Assembly: GCA_052387235.1 (NCBI GenBank) | Contig: JBQTJJ010000076.1 | Location: 1 to 44,147, forward strand | Direction: 5' to 3' | DNA: 44,147 nucleotides | Origin: JBQTJJ01 sp052387235 | GTDB lineage: Bacteria; Actinomycetota; Acidimicrobiia; Acidimicrobiales; GCA-2861595 | In this document: positions 15,658-24,500 of the stretch, one piece after another | How the letters are laid out: the number at the start of each line of letters is the position of its first letter | How positions within the stretch are numbered: position 1 is the first letter of the stretch | Position numbers and translations under genes: made by a program | Notes under the pieces: generated by a model | The model's database searches: none | Told to the model about the DNA's origin: nothing | What the model saw: the letters and a program-made list of their open reading frames with translations, nothing else

Positions 15658-16365
15658 TCACCCCTCCCTCCACACGACCATGGCCTGGCGCTGCGTGTCG
15701 CCCCGGGCCCGGTACGAGAAGTGGCGGCCGGCGCCGCAGGCGGTGCAGGCGCCGGTGTCGAGCACCAGGGCGGCGCCGGCGCCGGCGAGGGCGGCCTTGA
15801 CCGCGCCGGGGAGGTCGAGGGCGGGGCGGCCGGCGGCGGTGACGCCTTCGACCGACGGCCCGAGGGCGGCGACCAGGAGGTCGAGGTCGGCCCGGCCGAA
15901 CTCGTAGCACCCGGCCCGGATGCACGGCCCGAGGGCGGCCTCCACCCGCGTGGCCCCGAGGGCCCGCATGGCGTCGACGGCGGCGCCCACGACGCCGGCC
16001 AGCACGCCGGCCCAGCCGGCGTGGACGGCGCCCACGACGCCTTCGGGGCTGGCCAGGGCGACCGGCGCGCAGTCGGCGGTGAGCACGGCCAGGGCGGCGC
16101 GGGACGACGCGGTGACCAGGGCGTCCGCCTCCTCGCCCAGGACGGGCTCGTCGCCCGCCACCAGCACCCGGCGGCCGTGGACCTGGCGGACCCAGGAGAC
16201 CGGGCGACCAGCCAGGCCGTCGAGCACGGGGCCGGCCGGGGACCCGGGCGCCGGCGGTCGCAGGTCACCGTCGGCCCTCCCCGTCCACCGCACCTGCGCG
16301 CCGAGCAGGACCGCGCCGGGCGCGTCCGGGGGCGCGCCGGTGCGCGTCGGGGGGCCGGAGGGCAC
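15658..16365 (-). CDS. pgeF: PgeF/YfiH family multicopper-type purine nucleosidase or peptidoglycan editing factor
   Basis: 235 residues. The family metal and active-site motifs are WVRQVHG, VLTADCAPVALA, GAVHAGWAGVLAGVV and GPCIRAGCYEFG. In E. coli PgeF removes incorrectly incorporated amino acids from UDP-MurNAc peptides, while other members act on purine nucleosides; sequence cannot decide. Its position 6 bases after ftsZ is conserved in actinobacteria. The first 25 residues are Pro/Gly-rich and poorly conserved-looking, so the true start may be slightly internal. Confidence 0.9.
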   Translation of the reverse strand: MPSGPPTRTGAPPDAPGAVLLGAQVRWTGRADGDLRPPAPGSPAGPVLDGLAGRPVSWVRQVHGRRVLVAGDEPVLGEEADALVTASSRAALAVLTADCAPVALASPEGVVGAVHAGWAGVLAGVVGAAVDAMRALGATRVEAALGPCIRAGCYEFGRADLDLLVAALGPSVEGVTAAGRPALDLPGAVKAALAGAGAALVLDTGACTACGAGRHFSYRARGDTQRQAMVVWREG

Positions 16366-16371
16366 GCCGTG

Positions 16372-17481
16372 CTATCGGAGGAACGACGGGACGTCGAACT
16401 CGTCGTCGCCCAGGTCGATGTCGTCGTCGTCGGGCATGGCGAACGGATCGGGCCGGCTGCTCGGAGGCGGCTGGCGGGACCCGTAGACCGAGGTGCGCTC
16501 CTCCCGACCCCGGCCCGCGGGCGGGCGCTCCTCCTCCCAGCGGTCGAAACCGGCCGCGATGACGGTGACCCGCACCTCGTCGCCCATGGCGTCGTCGACC
16601 ACCGACCCGAAGATGATGTTGGCGTCGGCGTGGGCCACGCCGTGGATGATCTCGGCCGCCTCGTTCACCTCGAACAGGCCGAGGTCGCTGCCGCCGGCGA
16701 TGTTGAGGAGGATGCCCCGGGCGCCCTCGATGGAGGCCTCGAGCAGCGGGCTGGTGATGGCGGCGCGGGCCGCGTTGACGGCCCGGCCCTCGCCCGACGC
16801 CGTGCCGATGCCCATGATCGCGGTGCCGGCGTTGTTCATGATCATCCTCACGTCGGCGAAGTCGGTGTTGATGAGCCCGGGCGTGGTGATCAGGTCGGTG
16901 ATGCCCTGGACGCCCTGGAGCAGCACCTCGTCGGCCATCTTGAAGGCGTTGACCATCGACGTCTTGTCGTTCGACACGGTGAGGAGCCGGTCGTTCGGGA
17001 TGATGATGAGGGTGTCGACCTTCTCCTTGAGGGTCTGGATCCCGGAGTCGGCCTGCACGGCCCGGCGCCTGCCCTCGAAGGCGAAGGGCCGGGTGACCAC
17101 GCCGATGGTGAGCGCGCCGAGCGACTTGGCGATCTCGGCCACCACCGGGGCCCCGCCCGTGCCGGTGCCGCCTCCCTTGCCGGCCGTGATGAAGACCATG
17201 TCGGAGCCCTTCAGCACCTCCTCGATCTCGTCGCGGTGCTCCTCGGCGGCCTGGCGGCCTACCTCCGGGTCGCTCCCCGCGCCGAGCCCGCGCGTGAGCT
17301 GGCGCCCGATGTCGAGCTTGACGTCGGCGTCGCTCATCAGCAGTGCCTGGGCGTCGGTGTTGATGGCGATGAACTCGACGCCCTTCAGGCCGGCGTCGAT
17401 CATCCGGTTCACGGCGTTGACGCCGCCACCACCGATGCCGACCACCTTGATGACGGCGATGTAGTTCTGCGATGCGGCCAT
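16372..17481 (-). CDS. ftsZ: cell division GTPase FtsZ
   Basis: 369 residues. Nucleotide loops VVGIGGGGVNAVNRM and GGGTGTGG (about residues 103-110) and the T7 synergy loop NTDFAD (205-210) are intact. The C-terminal conserved peptide ends DDEFDVPSFLR, the binding site for SepF. The linker (about 315-350) is short and rich in Arg, Pro and Ser. ATG at 17481 is preceded by GGGAGG at about 5 bases. FtsZ polymerises into the division ring. A promoter-like element and hairpin in the 170-base upstream gap suggest expression apart from the upstream mur genes. Confidence 0.98.
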   Translation of the reverse strand: MAASQNYIAVIKVVGIGGGGVNAVNRMIDAGLKGVEFIAINTDAQALLMSDADVKLDIGRQLTRGLGAGSDPEVGRQAAEEHRDEIEEVLKGSDMVFITAGKGGGTGTGGAPVVAEIAKSLGALTIGVVTRPFAFEGRRRAVQADSGIQTLKEKVDTLIIIPNDRLLTVSNDKTSMVNAFKMADEVLLQGVQGITDLITTPGLINTDFADVRMIMNNAGTAIMGIGTASGEGRAVNAARAAITSPLLEASIEGARGILLNIAGGSDLGLFEVNEAAEIIHGVAHADANIIFGSVVDDAMGDEVRVTVIAAGFDRWEEERPPAGRGREERTSVYGSRQPPPSSRPDPFAMPDDDDIDLGDDEFDVPSFLR

Positions 17482-17529
17482 TGCAGCCTCCCTCGATGCG
17501 GCTCCGCCGCCACCGATGCTCCTCGGACG

Positions 17530-17552
17530 CTCGCCGTCTTGCACACGGCGAG
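17530..17552 (-). promoter_or_regulatory. perfect 8-bp hairpin in the ftsZ leader
   Basis: CTCGCCGT (17530-17537) and ACGGCGAG (17545-17552) form a perfect stem with a 7-base loop about 50 bases before the ftsZ ATG. No T-run follows, so it is more likely a leader structure than a terminator. Confidence 0.5.
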
Positions 17553-17590
17553 AGTGCTCCATGTCCGGGACCCCACGACCCGGCCTCAAC

Positions 17591-17619
17591 CTCTACTGCA
17601 GGGTTATAGTTATGTCAAC
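17591..17619 (-). promoter_or_regulatory. candidate ftsZ promoter
   Basis: On the minus strand a consensus -35 TTGACA (17619 to 17614) is followed after 17 bases by TAGAGG (17596 to 17591), an imperfect -10. The region is AT-rich relative to the window. The octamer TCAACCTC occurs at 17586-17593 and again at 17615-17622, so two direct repeats flank the element and may bind a regulator. The predicted leader is about 100 bases. Confidence 0.5.
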
Positions 17620-17651
17620 CTCCCGCAATGGTCGAAACTTTAGCCACACCG

Positions 17652-18518
17652 TCATCGTCGGGTCAAGGCTGGGGCCCGGGGCACCCGGAGGTCGACCACG
17701 GCGACGCCGGCCAGGTCGGCCCGGTCGAGCACCGTCGCCAGCACGGCCAGCTTCTCGGCCAGCCCCACCGGCCGCCCGAGCCGGACCACGCCACCCGGCG
17801 GCGCCAGCTGCAGCTCCACCTCCCCGCCCGCGACCGTGGCCACGTCCGCGACCCGGGGCCGCAGCGCCGCGGGCAGCGCCGCCGCCACCCGGAGCGGGCC
17901 GAGGGCGGCCGCCGCCAGGGTGGTGCCGGGTGCGCCGGGCCGGGGCAGGTTGCCCAGCACCGGGAGGCCGGCCGGCTTCTCGGTGCCCACCTCCAGGACC
18001 CGTCCCGTCCGGTCGGCCATGACCCAGCGCCCGTCGCCGGAGGGCAGGAGGGCGGCGGGCCGGCGCTCGGTGAGGTCGATGCGGATGGTGCCCGGCCACT
18101 GGCGGCGGGCGGTGGCGTCCTGCACCCAGGGGAGGGCCTCGAGCCGGGTCTCCAGGCGGCCGGCGTCGACGTCGAGCATGGCCGGGCGACCGGTGAGCCG
18201 GCCGGCCCGCAGCACCTCCATCCGGGGGGTGCGCTCCGCGCCCCGGACGTCGACGTAGTCCACGTCGAACAGCGGCGAGCGGCCCGCCCCCACCGCGGCG
18301 CCGGCCGCCGCCACCACCCCCCGGCAGGTGCACAGGATCCGGCGCCGGCGCCGGCCCTCGTCCCTGCGGACCTCGATCCGGCGCCGGCGGATCCGCGGGT
18401 CCATCGGCACCGGGGGCGCGACCCGCCCCGCATCGGGCGCCCGGCCCGGCGGCGCGCCGCGCGGCGGCCGCTCCCCCTCCCGCACGCCGGTGCGCGTCCC
18501 CTCGCGGGTCCCGCTCAC
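17652..18518 (-). CDS. ftsQ: cell division protein FtsQ (POTRA domain)
   Basis: 288 residues from GTG at 18518, which overlaps the murB stop as GTGA. The N-terminus is basic and cytoplasmic (DPRIRRRRIEVRRDEGRRRRR), followed by a short, weak membrane segment (about 61-80, containing two Cys and one Arg), then the POTRA domain (SPLFDVDYVDVRGAERT) and the beta domain ending DLRVPRAPALTRR. FtsQ joins FtsL/FtsB at the septum. An in-frame ATG at 18404 (MDPRIRRRR) is a plausible alternative start that would remove a 38-residue low-complexity leader. Confidence 0.9.
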   Translation of the reverse strand: MSGTREGTRTGVREGERPPRGAPPGRAPDAGRVAPPVPMDPRIRRRRIEVRRDEGRRRRRILCTCRGVVAAAGAAVGAGRSPLFDVDYVDVRGAERTPRMEVLRAGRLTGRPAMLDVDAGRLETRLEALPWVQDATARRQWPGTIRIDLTERRPAALLPSGDGRWVMADRTGRVLEVGTEKPAGLPVLGNLPRPGAPGTTLAAAALGPLRVAAALPAALRPRVADVATVAGGEVELQLAPPGGVVRLGRPVGLAEKLAVLATVLDRADLAGVAVVDLRVPRAPALTRR

Positions 18519-19447
18519 GCCGGCGCCGGCCCCGGTGCGTCGAAGCCCACCAGGCGCAGCTCGGGCTCCAGGTGCACGCCCGTCTCCTCCTCCACCCTCC
18601 GCTGCACCTCCTTGATGAGGGCCGCCACGTCGGCGGCCCGGCCGCCTTCGTCGGCCTGCACGAAGTTGGCATGCTTGGGCGACACGGTGGCGGACCCCAG
18701 CCGCAGGCCCTTGAGCCCAGCCGCCTCCACCAGCCGCCCGGCCGAGTCGCCGGGCGGGTTGGTGAACACCGAGCCGGCGTTCTGGCCCCCGGGCTGGTGC
18801 TCCCGCCGCCACCGCACGATCTCGGCGACGCGGGCCTCGGCCTCGTCCCGGTCCCCGCGGGCCAGGGCGAACTCGGCCTCCACCACCACCGAGGTGGCGG
18901 CGACAGCGGACCGCCGGTAGCCGAGCTCCAGCGCCGCGGCCGGGACCTCGCCGCCGGGCCCGCCGGCCAGGTCGACCAGGCGGGCCCGGGTGAGGGTCCG
19001 GCGCACGTCGGAGCCGTGGCCGCCGGCGTTCATGCGGACCGCGCCCCCCACCGAGCCGGGCACGCCCACCGCCCACTCCAGGCCGGTGAGCCCCGCCGCC
19101 GCCGTCCGGCGGGCCACCACCGGCAGCAGGGCCCCTCCGCCGGCCCGGACCCGGCAGCCGGCCCGGTCCACCTCCACCCGCCCGAGGCCCTCGCCCACCA
19201 CCACGGCCAGCCCGGGAAAGCCGGCGTCGGACACCAGCAGGTTCGAGCCCCGGCCCACCACGAGGACCGGCACCCCGCTCGCCACCACGGCGGCACGGGC
19301 CAGGGCCAGGTCGTCCTCGCTGCCCGCCTCCAGGAGGAGCGCGGCCGGGCCACCCACCCGGTAGGTGGTGAGGGCACCGAGGCTGACACCCCGGATGCCC
19401 CGGTGGCCGAGCACGCCGGCCGCGGCCTCGATGGCCTCGGCCGTCAC
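18515..19447 (-). CDS. murB: UDP-N-acetylenolpyruvoylglucosamine reductase
   Basis: 310 residues from GTG at 19447 (GTGA overlap with murC). FAD-binding motifs are TYRVGGPAALLLEA, VVGRGSNLLVSDAGFPG, GVPGSVGGAVRMNAGGHG, and the substrate region GSVFTNPPGDSAGRLVEAAGLKG carries the proton-donor Ser; the conserved Glu is in VHLEPELRLVG. The enzyme reduces UDP-GlcNAc-enolpyruvate to UDP-MurNAc in the cytoplasm. Placement between murC and ftsQ suits a compact dcw operon. Confidence 0.96.
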   Translation of the reverse strand: MTAEAIEAAAGVLGHRGIRGVSLGALTTYRVGGPAALLLEAGSEDDLALARAAVVASGVPVLVVGRGSNLLVSDAGFPGLAVVVGEGLGRVEVDRAGCRVRAGGGALLPVVARRTAAAGLTGLEWAVGVPGSVGGAVRMNAGGHGSDVRRTLTRARLVDLAGGPGGEVPAAALELGYRRSAVAATSVVVEAEFALARGDRDEAEARVAEIVRWRREHQPGGQNAGSVFTNPPGDSAGRLVEAAGLKGLRLGSATVSPKHANFVQADEGGRAADVAALIKEVQRRVEEETGVHLEPELRLVGFDAPGPAPA

Positions 19448-20835
19448 GGCCGGGGAGCGGCGCGCAGCAGCTCGCCGGGCAGGAGCGTGATGTCGCCGGC
19501 GCCCAGGGTGAGGCAGACGTCGCCGGGGCGCAGCACCCGCCGCAGGTAGGGCGCCAGATCGGACCGGTTCGGCAGGTAGGCCACCCTGGACCCAGGGTGG
19601 GCGTCGAGGACGGCGTCGACCACCAGCTTGCCGCTGACCCCGGGCCGGGGCGCCTCGCCCTCGGCGAACACGTCGGTGATCACCACCAGGTCGGCGTCGG
19701 TGAAGGCGCCGGCGAAGTCGGCCGCCAGCGCCGCCGTCCGGGAGTACCGGTGGGGCTGGAACACGCACACCACCCGGCGCCACCCGCCCTGGCGGGCCGC
19801 GGCCAGCACGGGCCGGACCTCCCCGGGCAGGTGGGCGTAGTCGTCCACGAGGGTGGCGCCGTCGAGGTCGCCCCTGAACTGGAACCGGCGGGCCACGCCG
19901 CCGAAGCGGCCCAGGGCGGCGGCCGCCGCCTCGAACCCGGCGCCGAGGGCCAGCCCCGCCACCAGGGCGGCGCAGGCGTTGCGGGCGTTGTGGCTGCCCG
20001 GCACCGGCAGCTCCACCACGCCCAGGGACCGGCCCGCGTGCTCGACCCCGAAGCGCACCCGGCTGCGGCCGCCCTCCAGGTCGGTCATGCGGTAGGTGGC
20101 GCCGGCCGCCGTGCCGTACGTGAGGGCGCCGTGCGCCTCGGCCAGCCCGGCCGCCACCGGGTCGTCGGCGCACACCACCCTGGGCCCGGGGATCCCGGCC
20201 AGGAAGCGGCCGAAGGCGGCCACCTGGGCCTCGAAGCTGCCGCCGTAGTGGTCGAGGTGGTCGGGCTCGACGCTCGTGACCACGGCCGCCTCGAGGGGCA
20301 GCTCGAGGACGGTGCCGTCGCTCTCGTCGGCCTCCACCACCAGCCACTCGCCCTCGTCCCACACCGCCCCGCTGCCCACCTCGTTGAGGTGGCCCCCGAT
20401 GAGGAACGACGGCCGCAGCCCGGCTTCCACCAGCACCAGGGCCAGCATCGACGAGGTGGTGGTCTTGCCGTGGGTGCCGGCCACGCCGACCGCCCGCCTG
20501 GTGGCGGCGATGGCGGCCAGCACCTCGGCCCGCCGCAGCACGGGGATGCCACGCGCCCCTGCCGCCACCACCTCGGGGTTGGTGGGGGGGATGGCGGTGG
20601 AGACGGCCACCACGTCGGCCCCCTCCACGTTGGCGGGCGCGTGGCCCACGGTGACCACGACGCCGTTGGCCCGCAGGGTGTCGAGGCGGGAGGACTGCTT
20701 GAGGTCGCTGCCCGAGACGTGGTGGCCCATGGCGGCCAGCACGGTGGCGATGGCGCTCATGCCGGCGCCGCCGATGCCCACCACGTGCACCCGGCGGGGC
20801 GAGGCCAGGTCGAGGGCCGGCTCAGGTCCGGGCAT
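19444..20835 (-). CDS. murC: UDP-N-acetylmuramate--L-alanine ligase
   Basis: 463 residues from ATG at 20835. Motifs are VHVVGIGGAGMSAIA (residues about 16-30), the ATP loop GVAGTHGKTTTSS, VVEADESDGT, SVEPDHLDHYGG, PGSHNARNACAA and the C-terminal VFQPHRYSRT. MurC adds L-Ala to UDP-MurNAc. It overlaps murG by 14 bases, the only overlap in this run longer than 4, and couples to murB by GTGA. Confidence 0.97.
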   Translation of the reverse strand: MPGPEPALDLASPRRVHVVGIGGAGMSAIATVLAAMGHHVSGSDLKQSSRLDTLRANGVVVTVGHAPANVEGADVVAVSTAIPPTNPEVVAAGARGIPVLRRAEVLAAIAATRRAVGVAGTHGKTTTSSMLALVLVEAGLRPSFLIGGHLNEVGSGAVWDEGEWLVVEADESDGTVLELPLEAAVVTSVEPDHLDHYGGSFEAQVAAFGRFLAGIPGPRVVCADDPVAAGLAEAHGALTYGTAAGATYRMTDLEGGRSRVRFGVEHAGRSLGVVELPVPGSHNARNACAALVAGLALGAGFEAAAAALGRFGGVARRFQFRGDLDGATLVDDYAHLPGEVRPVLAAARQGGWRRVVCVFQPHRYSRTAALAADFAGAFTDADLVVITDVFAEGEAPRPGVSGKLVVDAVLDAHPGSRVAYLPNRSDLAPYLRRVLRPGDVCLTLGAGDITLLPGELLRAAPRP

Positions 20836-21940
20836 GGCGCTCCACCAGGTCGGCCACCCGCCGGGCCGCGTCGGGGTGGCCCAGGCCGGCGGCGGCGGCT
20901 GCCATGGCCGCCAGCCGGGCCGGGTCGGCCACCAGGGGCCCGAGCTCGGCCGCCAGCCGGCCGGCGGTGAGCTCGCCGTCGGGGACGAGGACGGCGGCGC
21001 CGGCGTCCACCATGGACCGGGCGTTGGCGGTCTGGTGGTCGTTCGGCGCGATGGGCAGGGGCACCAGGACGGCGGGCACGCCGACGGCGGTGAGCTCGGC
21101 CACGGTGCTGCCGCCGGCCCGGCACACGAACACGTCGGCGGCGGCCAGCAGGTCGGGCATGCGGTCCTCGTACTCCACGGCCTGGTACACCAGGCCGCCG
21201 GCGGGCGGCCGGGGAAGGCGGCCCGACACGGTGGCCCAGTCGCGCGACCCCACGGCGTGGCGCACCGCGATCCCCGACCGGTCCGACCACGCCTCCACCA
21301 GGCCCAGCACGGCCTCGTTGACGCGGCGGGCGCCGAGGGAGCCGCCGGACACGCCCACCACCACCGCGTCGGCCGGGAGGCCGAGGGCGCGGCGGGCGGC
21401 GGCACGCCGTTCCGGCGTGGGGTCGATGGCCAGGACCTCGGCCCGCACCGGGTTGCCGGTGACGACGGCGTGCGGGAGGGCGGTGCCGGGGAACGAGACG
21501 GCGCTGGCCCGGGCGAAGCGGCCGGCCAGCCGGTTGGCCAGGCCCGGCACCGCGTTCTGCTCGTGCAGCACCAGCGGGATGCGCAGGACGGCGGCCGCCA
21601 CCGAGCAGGGGACGCTGGCGTAGCCGCCCACCGAGAGCACCACCGAGGGCCGCAGCCTGGACAGCAGGCGCACCGCCCCGGTGGCGCCCCGCACCAGGCC
21701 GGCGACGGCGCCCACGTTGTCGAGGGTGAGGCGGCGGGCGATGCCCCGGCCGGGCAGCAGCGTGACCGGCAGCCCGGCCGCCGGCACCAGCCGTGCCTCC
21801 TGGCCCCGCTCCGAGCCGACGAAGTGGATGGTCCCCGGATCGTGGCCGCGCGCCACCAGCTCGCGGGCCACGGCCAGGGCCGGGAGGACGTGGCCGGCCG
21901 TCCCGCCCCCGGCCACCACCGCGTAGGCGGGGCCCGTCAA
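20822..21940 (-). CDS. murG: lipid II synthase MurG (GlcNAc transferase)
   Basis: 372 residues starting at TTG 21940, which overlaps the ftsW stop as TTGA. The donor loop GGGTAGHVLPALA (residues 11-23), SVGGYASVPCSVAA, HEQNAVPGLANR, VGVSGGSLGARRVNEAV and CRAGGSTVAEL are typical. It transfers GlcNAc to lipid I at the inner membrane face. No other start codon fits the family N-terminus, so the TTG start is well supported by the reading frame and overlap. Confidence 0.97.
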   Translation of the reverse strand: MTGPAYAVVAGGGTAGHVLPALAVARELVARGHDPGTIHFVGSERGQEARLVPAAGLPVTLLPGRGIARRLTLDNVGAVAGLVRGATGAVRLLSRLRPSVVLSVGGYASVPCSVAAAVLRIPLVLHEQNAVPGLANRLAGRFARASAVSFPGTALPHAVVTGNPVRAEVLAIDPTPERRAAARRALGLPADAVVVGVSGGSLGARRVNEAVLGLVEAWSDRSGIAVRHAVGSRDWATVSGRLPRPPAGGLVYQAVEYEDRMPDLLAAADVFVCRAGGSTVAELTAVGVPAVLVPLPIAPNDHQTANARSMVDAGAAVLVPDGELTAGRLAAELGPLVADPARLAAMAAAAAGLGHPDAARRVADLVERHART

Positions 21941-23181
21941 CGGGCCGGGCGCCGGCCGGGGCCCGGGGCCGGGGCGGGCCGTCCCTGGCCGGCCACGTTG
22001 AGCAGCACGCCCACCGCGCCCATCAGCACGATCAGGGAGGACCCGCCGAAGGAGACGAACGGCAGCGGCACGCCGCTCACCGGGAGCACGCCCACCACCG
22101 CGCCGATGTTGACGAAGGCCTGCGCGATCACCCATGCCGTGATGCCGGCGGCCAGTAGCATCCCGTAGCGGTCGGGGGCCCGCAGGGCGGCCCGGATGCC
22201 GAGCACGGCGAAGCCCATGAACAGCGCCAGCACGGCCAGGCTGCCCACCAGGCCCAGCTCCTCGCCGATGATGCTGAAGATGAAGTCGGTGTGGGCGTTG
22301 GGCAGGAAGCCCCACTTGGCCCGGCTGGCGCCCACCCCCACGCCCAGGATCCGTCCCGTGCCGAGGCCCACCAGGGACTGCACGACCTGGTAGCCGGTGT
22401 TGCCGGCGTCGGCCCAGGGGTTGAGGAACGACAGCATCCGCTCCCGGCGGTAGGGCTCGGCCATCCCGAGCACGAAGGCGGCGCCGGCGCCGCCGGCCAG
22501 CAGGATGGCCATGGGCCTGAGCGGGGTGCCGCCCACGAACAGCAGGCAGATCACGATGGCGCCCGCGATGAGCGTGGTGCCGAGGTCGGGCTGGCGAAGG
22601 ACGAGCACGGCCACGACCGCGAAGACGAGGAGGAGGAGCCGCAGCGCGGTGCGGGCCGCATCCGGCGAGGCGCCGCGGCGGGCCAGCAGGTCGGCGCCGA
22701 ACAGGAGGAGGGCGAGCTTGGCCAGCTCGGACGGCTGCATGCGCACGCTCCCCGTCCCCAGCCAGCGGGTGGACCCGCCGGCGGTGATGCCGAGGCCGGG
22801 AACGAGGACCAGGACGAGCAGGCCCACGGCCGCCACCAGGAGCAGCCCCCCCCACCGGCGCAGGGCGTGGTAGTCGAGGCGGGCCGCCGCCACCAGGACC
22901 GCGGTGCCGGCCAGGACCCACAGGATCTGGCGCCGGAAGTACAGCCACGACGAGCCGTCCTCGCGCAGGGCGTGCACCGACGACGCGCTCAGCACCATCA
23001 CCAGGCCGATCAGGCACAGCACCGCCACGATGGCGGCCAGCAGCACCTGGCCGGTGCGCCGGCGGTCGTCCCCGTGCCGCCCTCCCCCGTGCCGGCGGGC
23101 CGCGGGCGGCGGGGTCCGGCCCGACGGGTGCCGGGCCCGGGTGGCCTGGCGGGTGCGGACGGGGGTGGTGGCCGGGCTCAC
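21937..23181 (-). CDS. ftsW: septal peptidoglycan polymerase FtsW (SEDS family)
   Basis: 414 residues from GTG at 23181 (GTGA overlap with murD). A basic cytoplasmic tail of about 45 residues precedes around ten transmembrane segments. Family motifs include GSTRWLGTGSVRMQPSELAK, FLNPWADAGNTGYQVVQS, GFLPNAHTDFIFSIIGEELG and PLPFVSFGGSSLIVLM. FtsW polymerises lipid II together with FtsI at the septum. The long basic tail resembles that of ftsI here and may contribute to partner binding. Confidence 0.96.
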   Translation of the reverse strand: MSPATTPVRTRQATRARHPSGRTPPPAARRHGGGRHGDDRRRTGQVLLAAIVAVLCLIGLVMVLSASSVHALREDGSSWLYFRRQILWVLAGTAVLVAAARLDYHALRRWGGLLLVAAVGLLVLVLVPGLGITAGGSTRWLGTGSVRMQPSELAKLALLLFGADLLARRGASPDAARTALRLLLLVFAVVAVLVLRQPDLGTTLIAGAIVICLLFVGGTPLRPMAILLAGGAGAAFVLGMAEPYRRERMLSFLNPWADAGNTGYQVVQSLVGLGTGRILGVGVGASRAKWGFLPNAHTDFIFSIIGEELGLVGSLAVLALFMGFAVLGIRAALRAPDRYGMLLAAGITAWVIAQAFVNIGAVVGVLPVSGVPLPFVSFGGSSLIVLMGAVGVLLNVAGQGRPAPAPGPGRRPAR

Positions 23182-24500
23182 GGGTGGGCCCCGGCCAGGG
23201 CCCGCACCTCGGCCGCGAAGTCGTCCCCCCGCTCGGCGTAGGACCGGTACCAGTCGTACGAGGCGCACGCCGGCGACAGGAGCACGGCGTCGCCGGGTGC
23301 GGCGGCGCCGGCGGCGGCCCGCACCGCGTCGGCCATCGACACGGCCCGCGTCACCGGCACGGAGGTGCCGGCGAAGGCGGCCGCCACCTCACCCGCCGCC
23401 TCGCCGATGGCCACGACCGCCCGCAGTCGCCCGGCCTCGGCCGCCAGGGGGCCGAGGTCGAGGCCCTTGTTCCGGCCGCCGGCTATGAGCACGGCCGACG
23501 CGAACCCCCGCAGGGCGGCCAGCACCGAGGCCGGGGTGGTGGCCTTCGAGTCGTCGTAGTACCGCACCCCACCAGACTCGCCCACCAGCTGGACACGGTG
23601 GGGGAGCCCGGCGAACCCGGCCACGCCGGCCCGGCACGCGCCGGGGCCGGCGCCGGCGGCCGAGGCCGCGGCCATGGCGGCCAGGGCGTTGGCCAGGTCG
23701 TGGGGCAGGGCCCGCCCGAGGTCGGCCACGGCCGCCACCTCGCCGTCGGGGCCGCGCAGGGAGGAGCCGTCCACCGCCCAGTCCGCCCCCTCCAGCCCGA
23801 AGGTGACCACCCGCCCCGGCGCCGACGCGGCCGCGGCCATGACGGCGGGGTCGTCGGCGTTCACGACGGCCACGCCGGCCGGTCCCTGGTTGGCCCAGAT
23901 GCGGGCCTTGGCCGCGGCGTAGTGCTCCATGGTGGGGTGCCAGTCCAGGTGGTCGGGAGCCAGGTTGAGCCACACCGCCACGTCGGGCCGGAAGGACACC
24001 GTGTACTCCAGCTGGAACGACGACACCTCGGCCACCAGCACCTCGACGTCGGCCGTGGCCGCCGTCACCAGCGGCAGGCCGATGTTGCCGGCCGCCACCG
24101 CCCTGGTACCCGACGCCACCAGGATGGCGGCCACCAGGGTGGCGACCGTGGTCTTGCCGTTCGTGCCGGTGACGGCCACCACCCGCTTGCCCTCGGCCGC
24201 CCGCCAGGCCAGCTCCACCTCGCTCCACACCGGCACCCCGGCGGCCCTGGCCGCGGCGTGGACCGGGTGGTGGGGGCCGACGCCGGGGCTCGGCACCACC
24301 AGGGAGGCGCCCTCCACCGCCGACACCGGCCCGAGCGACGCGCCCAGCGCCGCCACCTCGTCCGCGGTGGCGTCGGTGGCGTCGTCCTCGACGACCACCA
24401 CCGGCCGGCCCCGCGCCGCCAGGTGGGCCGTCACGGCCCGCCCGGTGATGCCGAACCCCACCACCACCACCGTCCCCTCGCCTGGCCCCGGGGCCGTCAA
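23178..24500 (-). CDS. murD: UDP-MurNAc-L-alanine--D-glutamate ligase
   Basis: 440 residues starting at TTG 24500 (TTGA overlap with mraY). Motifs are VVVVGFGITGRAVTAHL, the ATP loop VTGTNGKTTVATL, GNIGLPLV, EVSSFQLEYT, LNLAPDHLDWH, YYDDSKATTPASVLAAL, IAGGRNKGLDL and LLSPACASYDWYRSYAERGDDF. MurD adds D-Glu in the cytoplasm. The TTG is the only start that preserves the N-terminal Rossmann strand. Confidence 0.97.
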   Translation of the reverse strand: MTAPGPGEGTVVVVGFGITGRAVTAHLAARGRPVVVVEDDATDATADEVAALGASLGPVSAVEGASLVVPSPGVGPHHPVHAAARAAGVPVWSEVELAWRAAEGKRVVAVTGTNGKTTVATLVAAILVASGTRAVAAGNIGLPLVTAATADVEVLVAEVSSFQLEYTVSFRPDVAVWLNLAPDHLDWHPTMEHYAAAKARIWANQGPAGVAVVNADDPAVMAAAASAPGRVVTFGLEGADWAVDGSSLRGPDGEVAAVADLGRALPHDLANALAAMAAASAAGAGPGACRAGVAGFAGLPHRVQLVGESGGVRYYDDSKATTPASVLAALRGFASAVLIAGGRNKGLDLGPLAAEAGRLRAVVAIGEAAGEVAAAFAGTSVPVTRAVSMADAVRAAAGAAAPGDAVLLSPACASYDWYRSYAERGDDFAAEVRALAGAHP

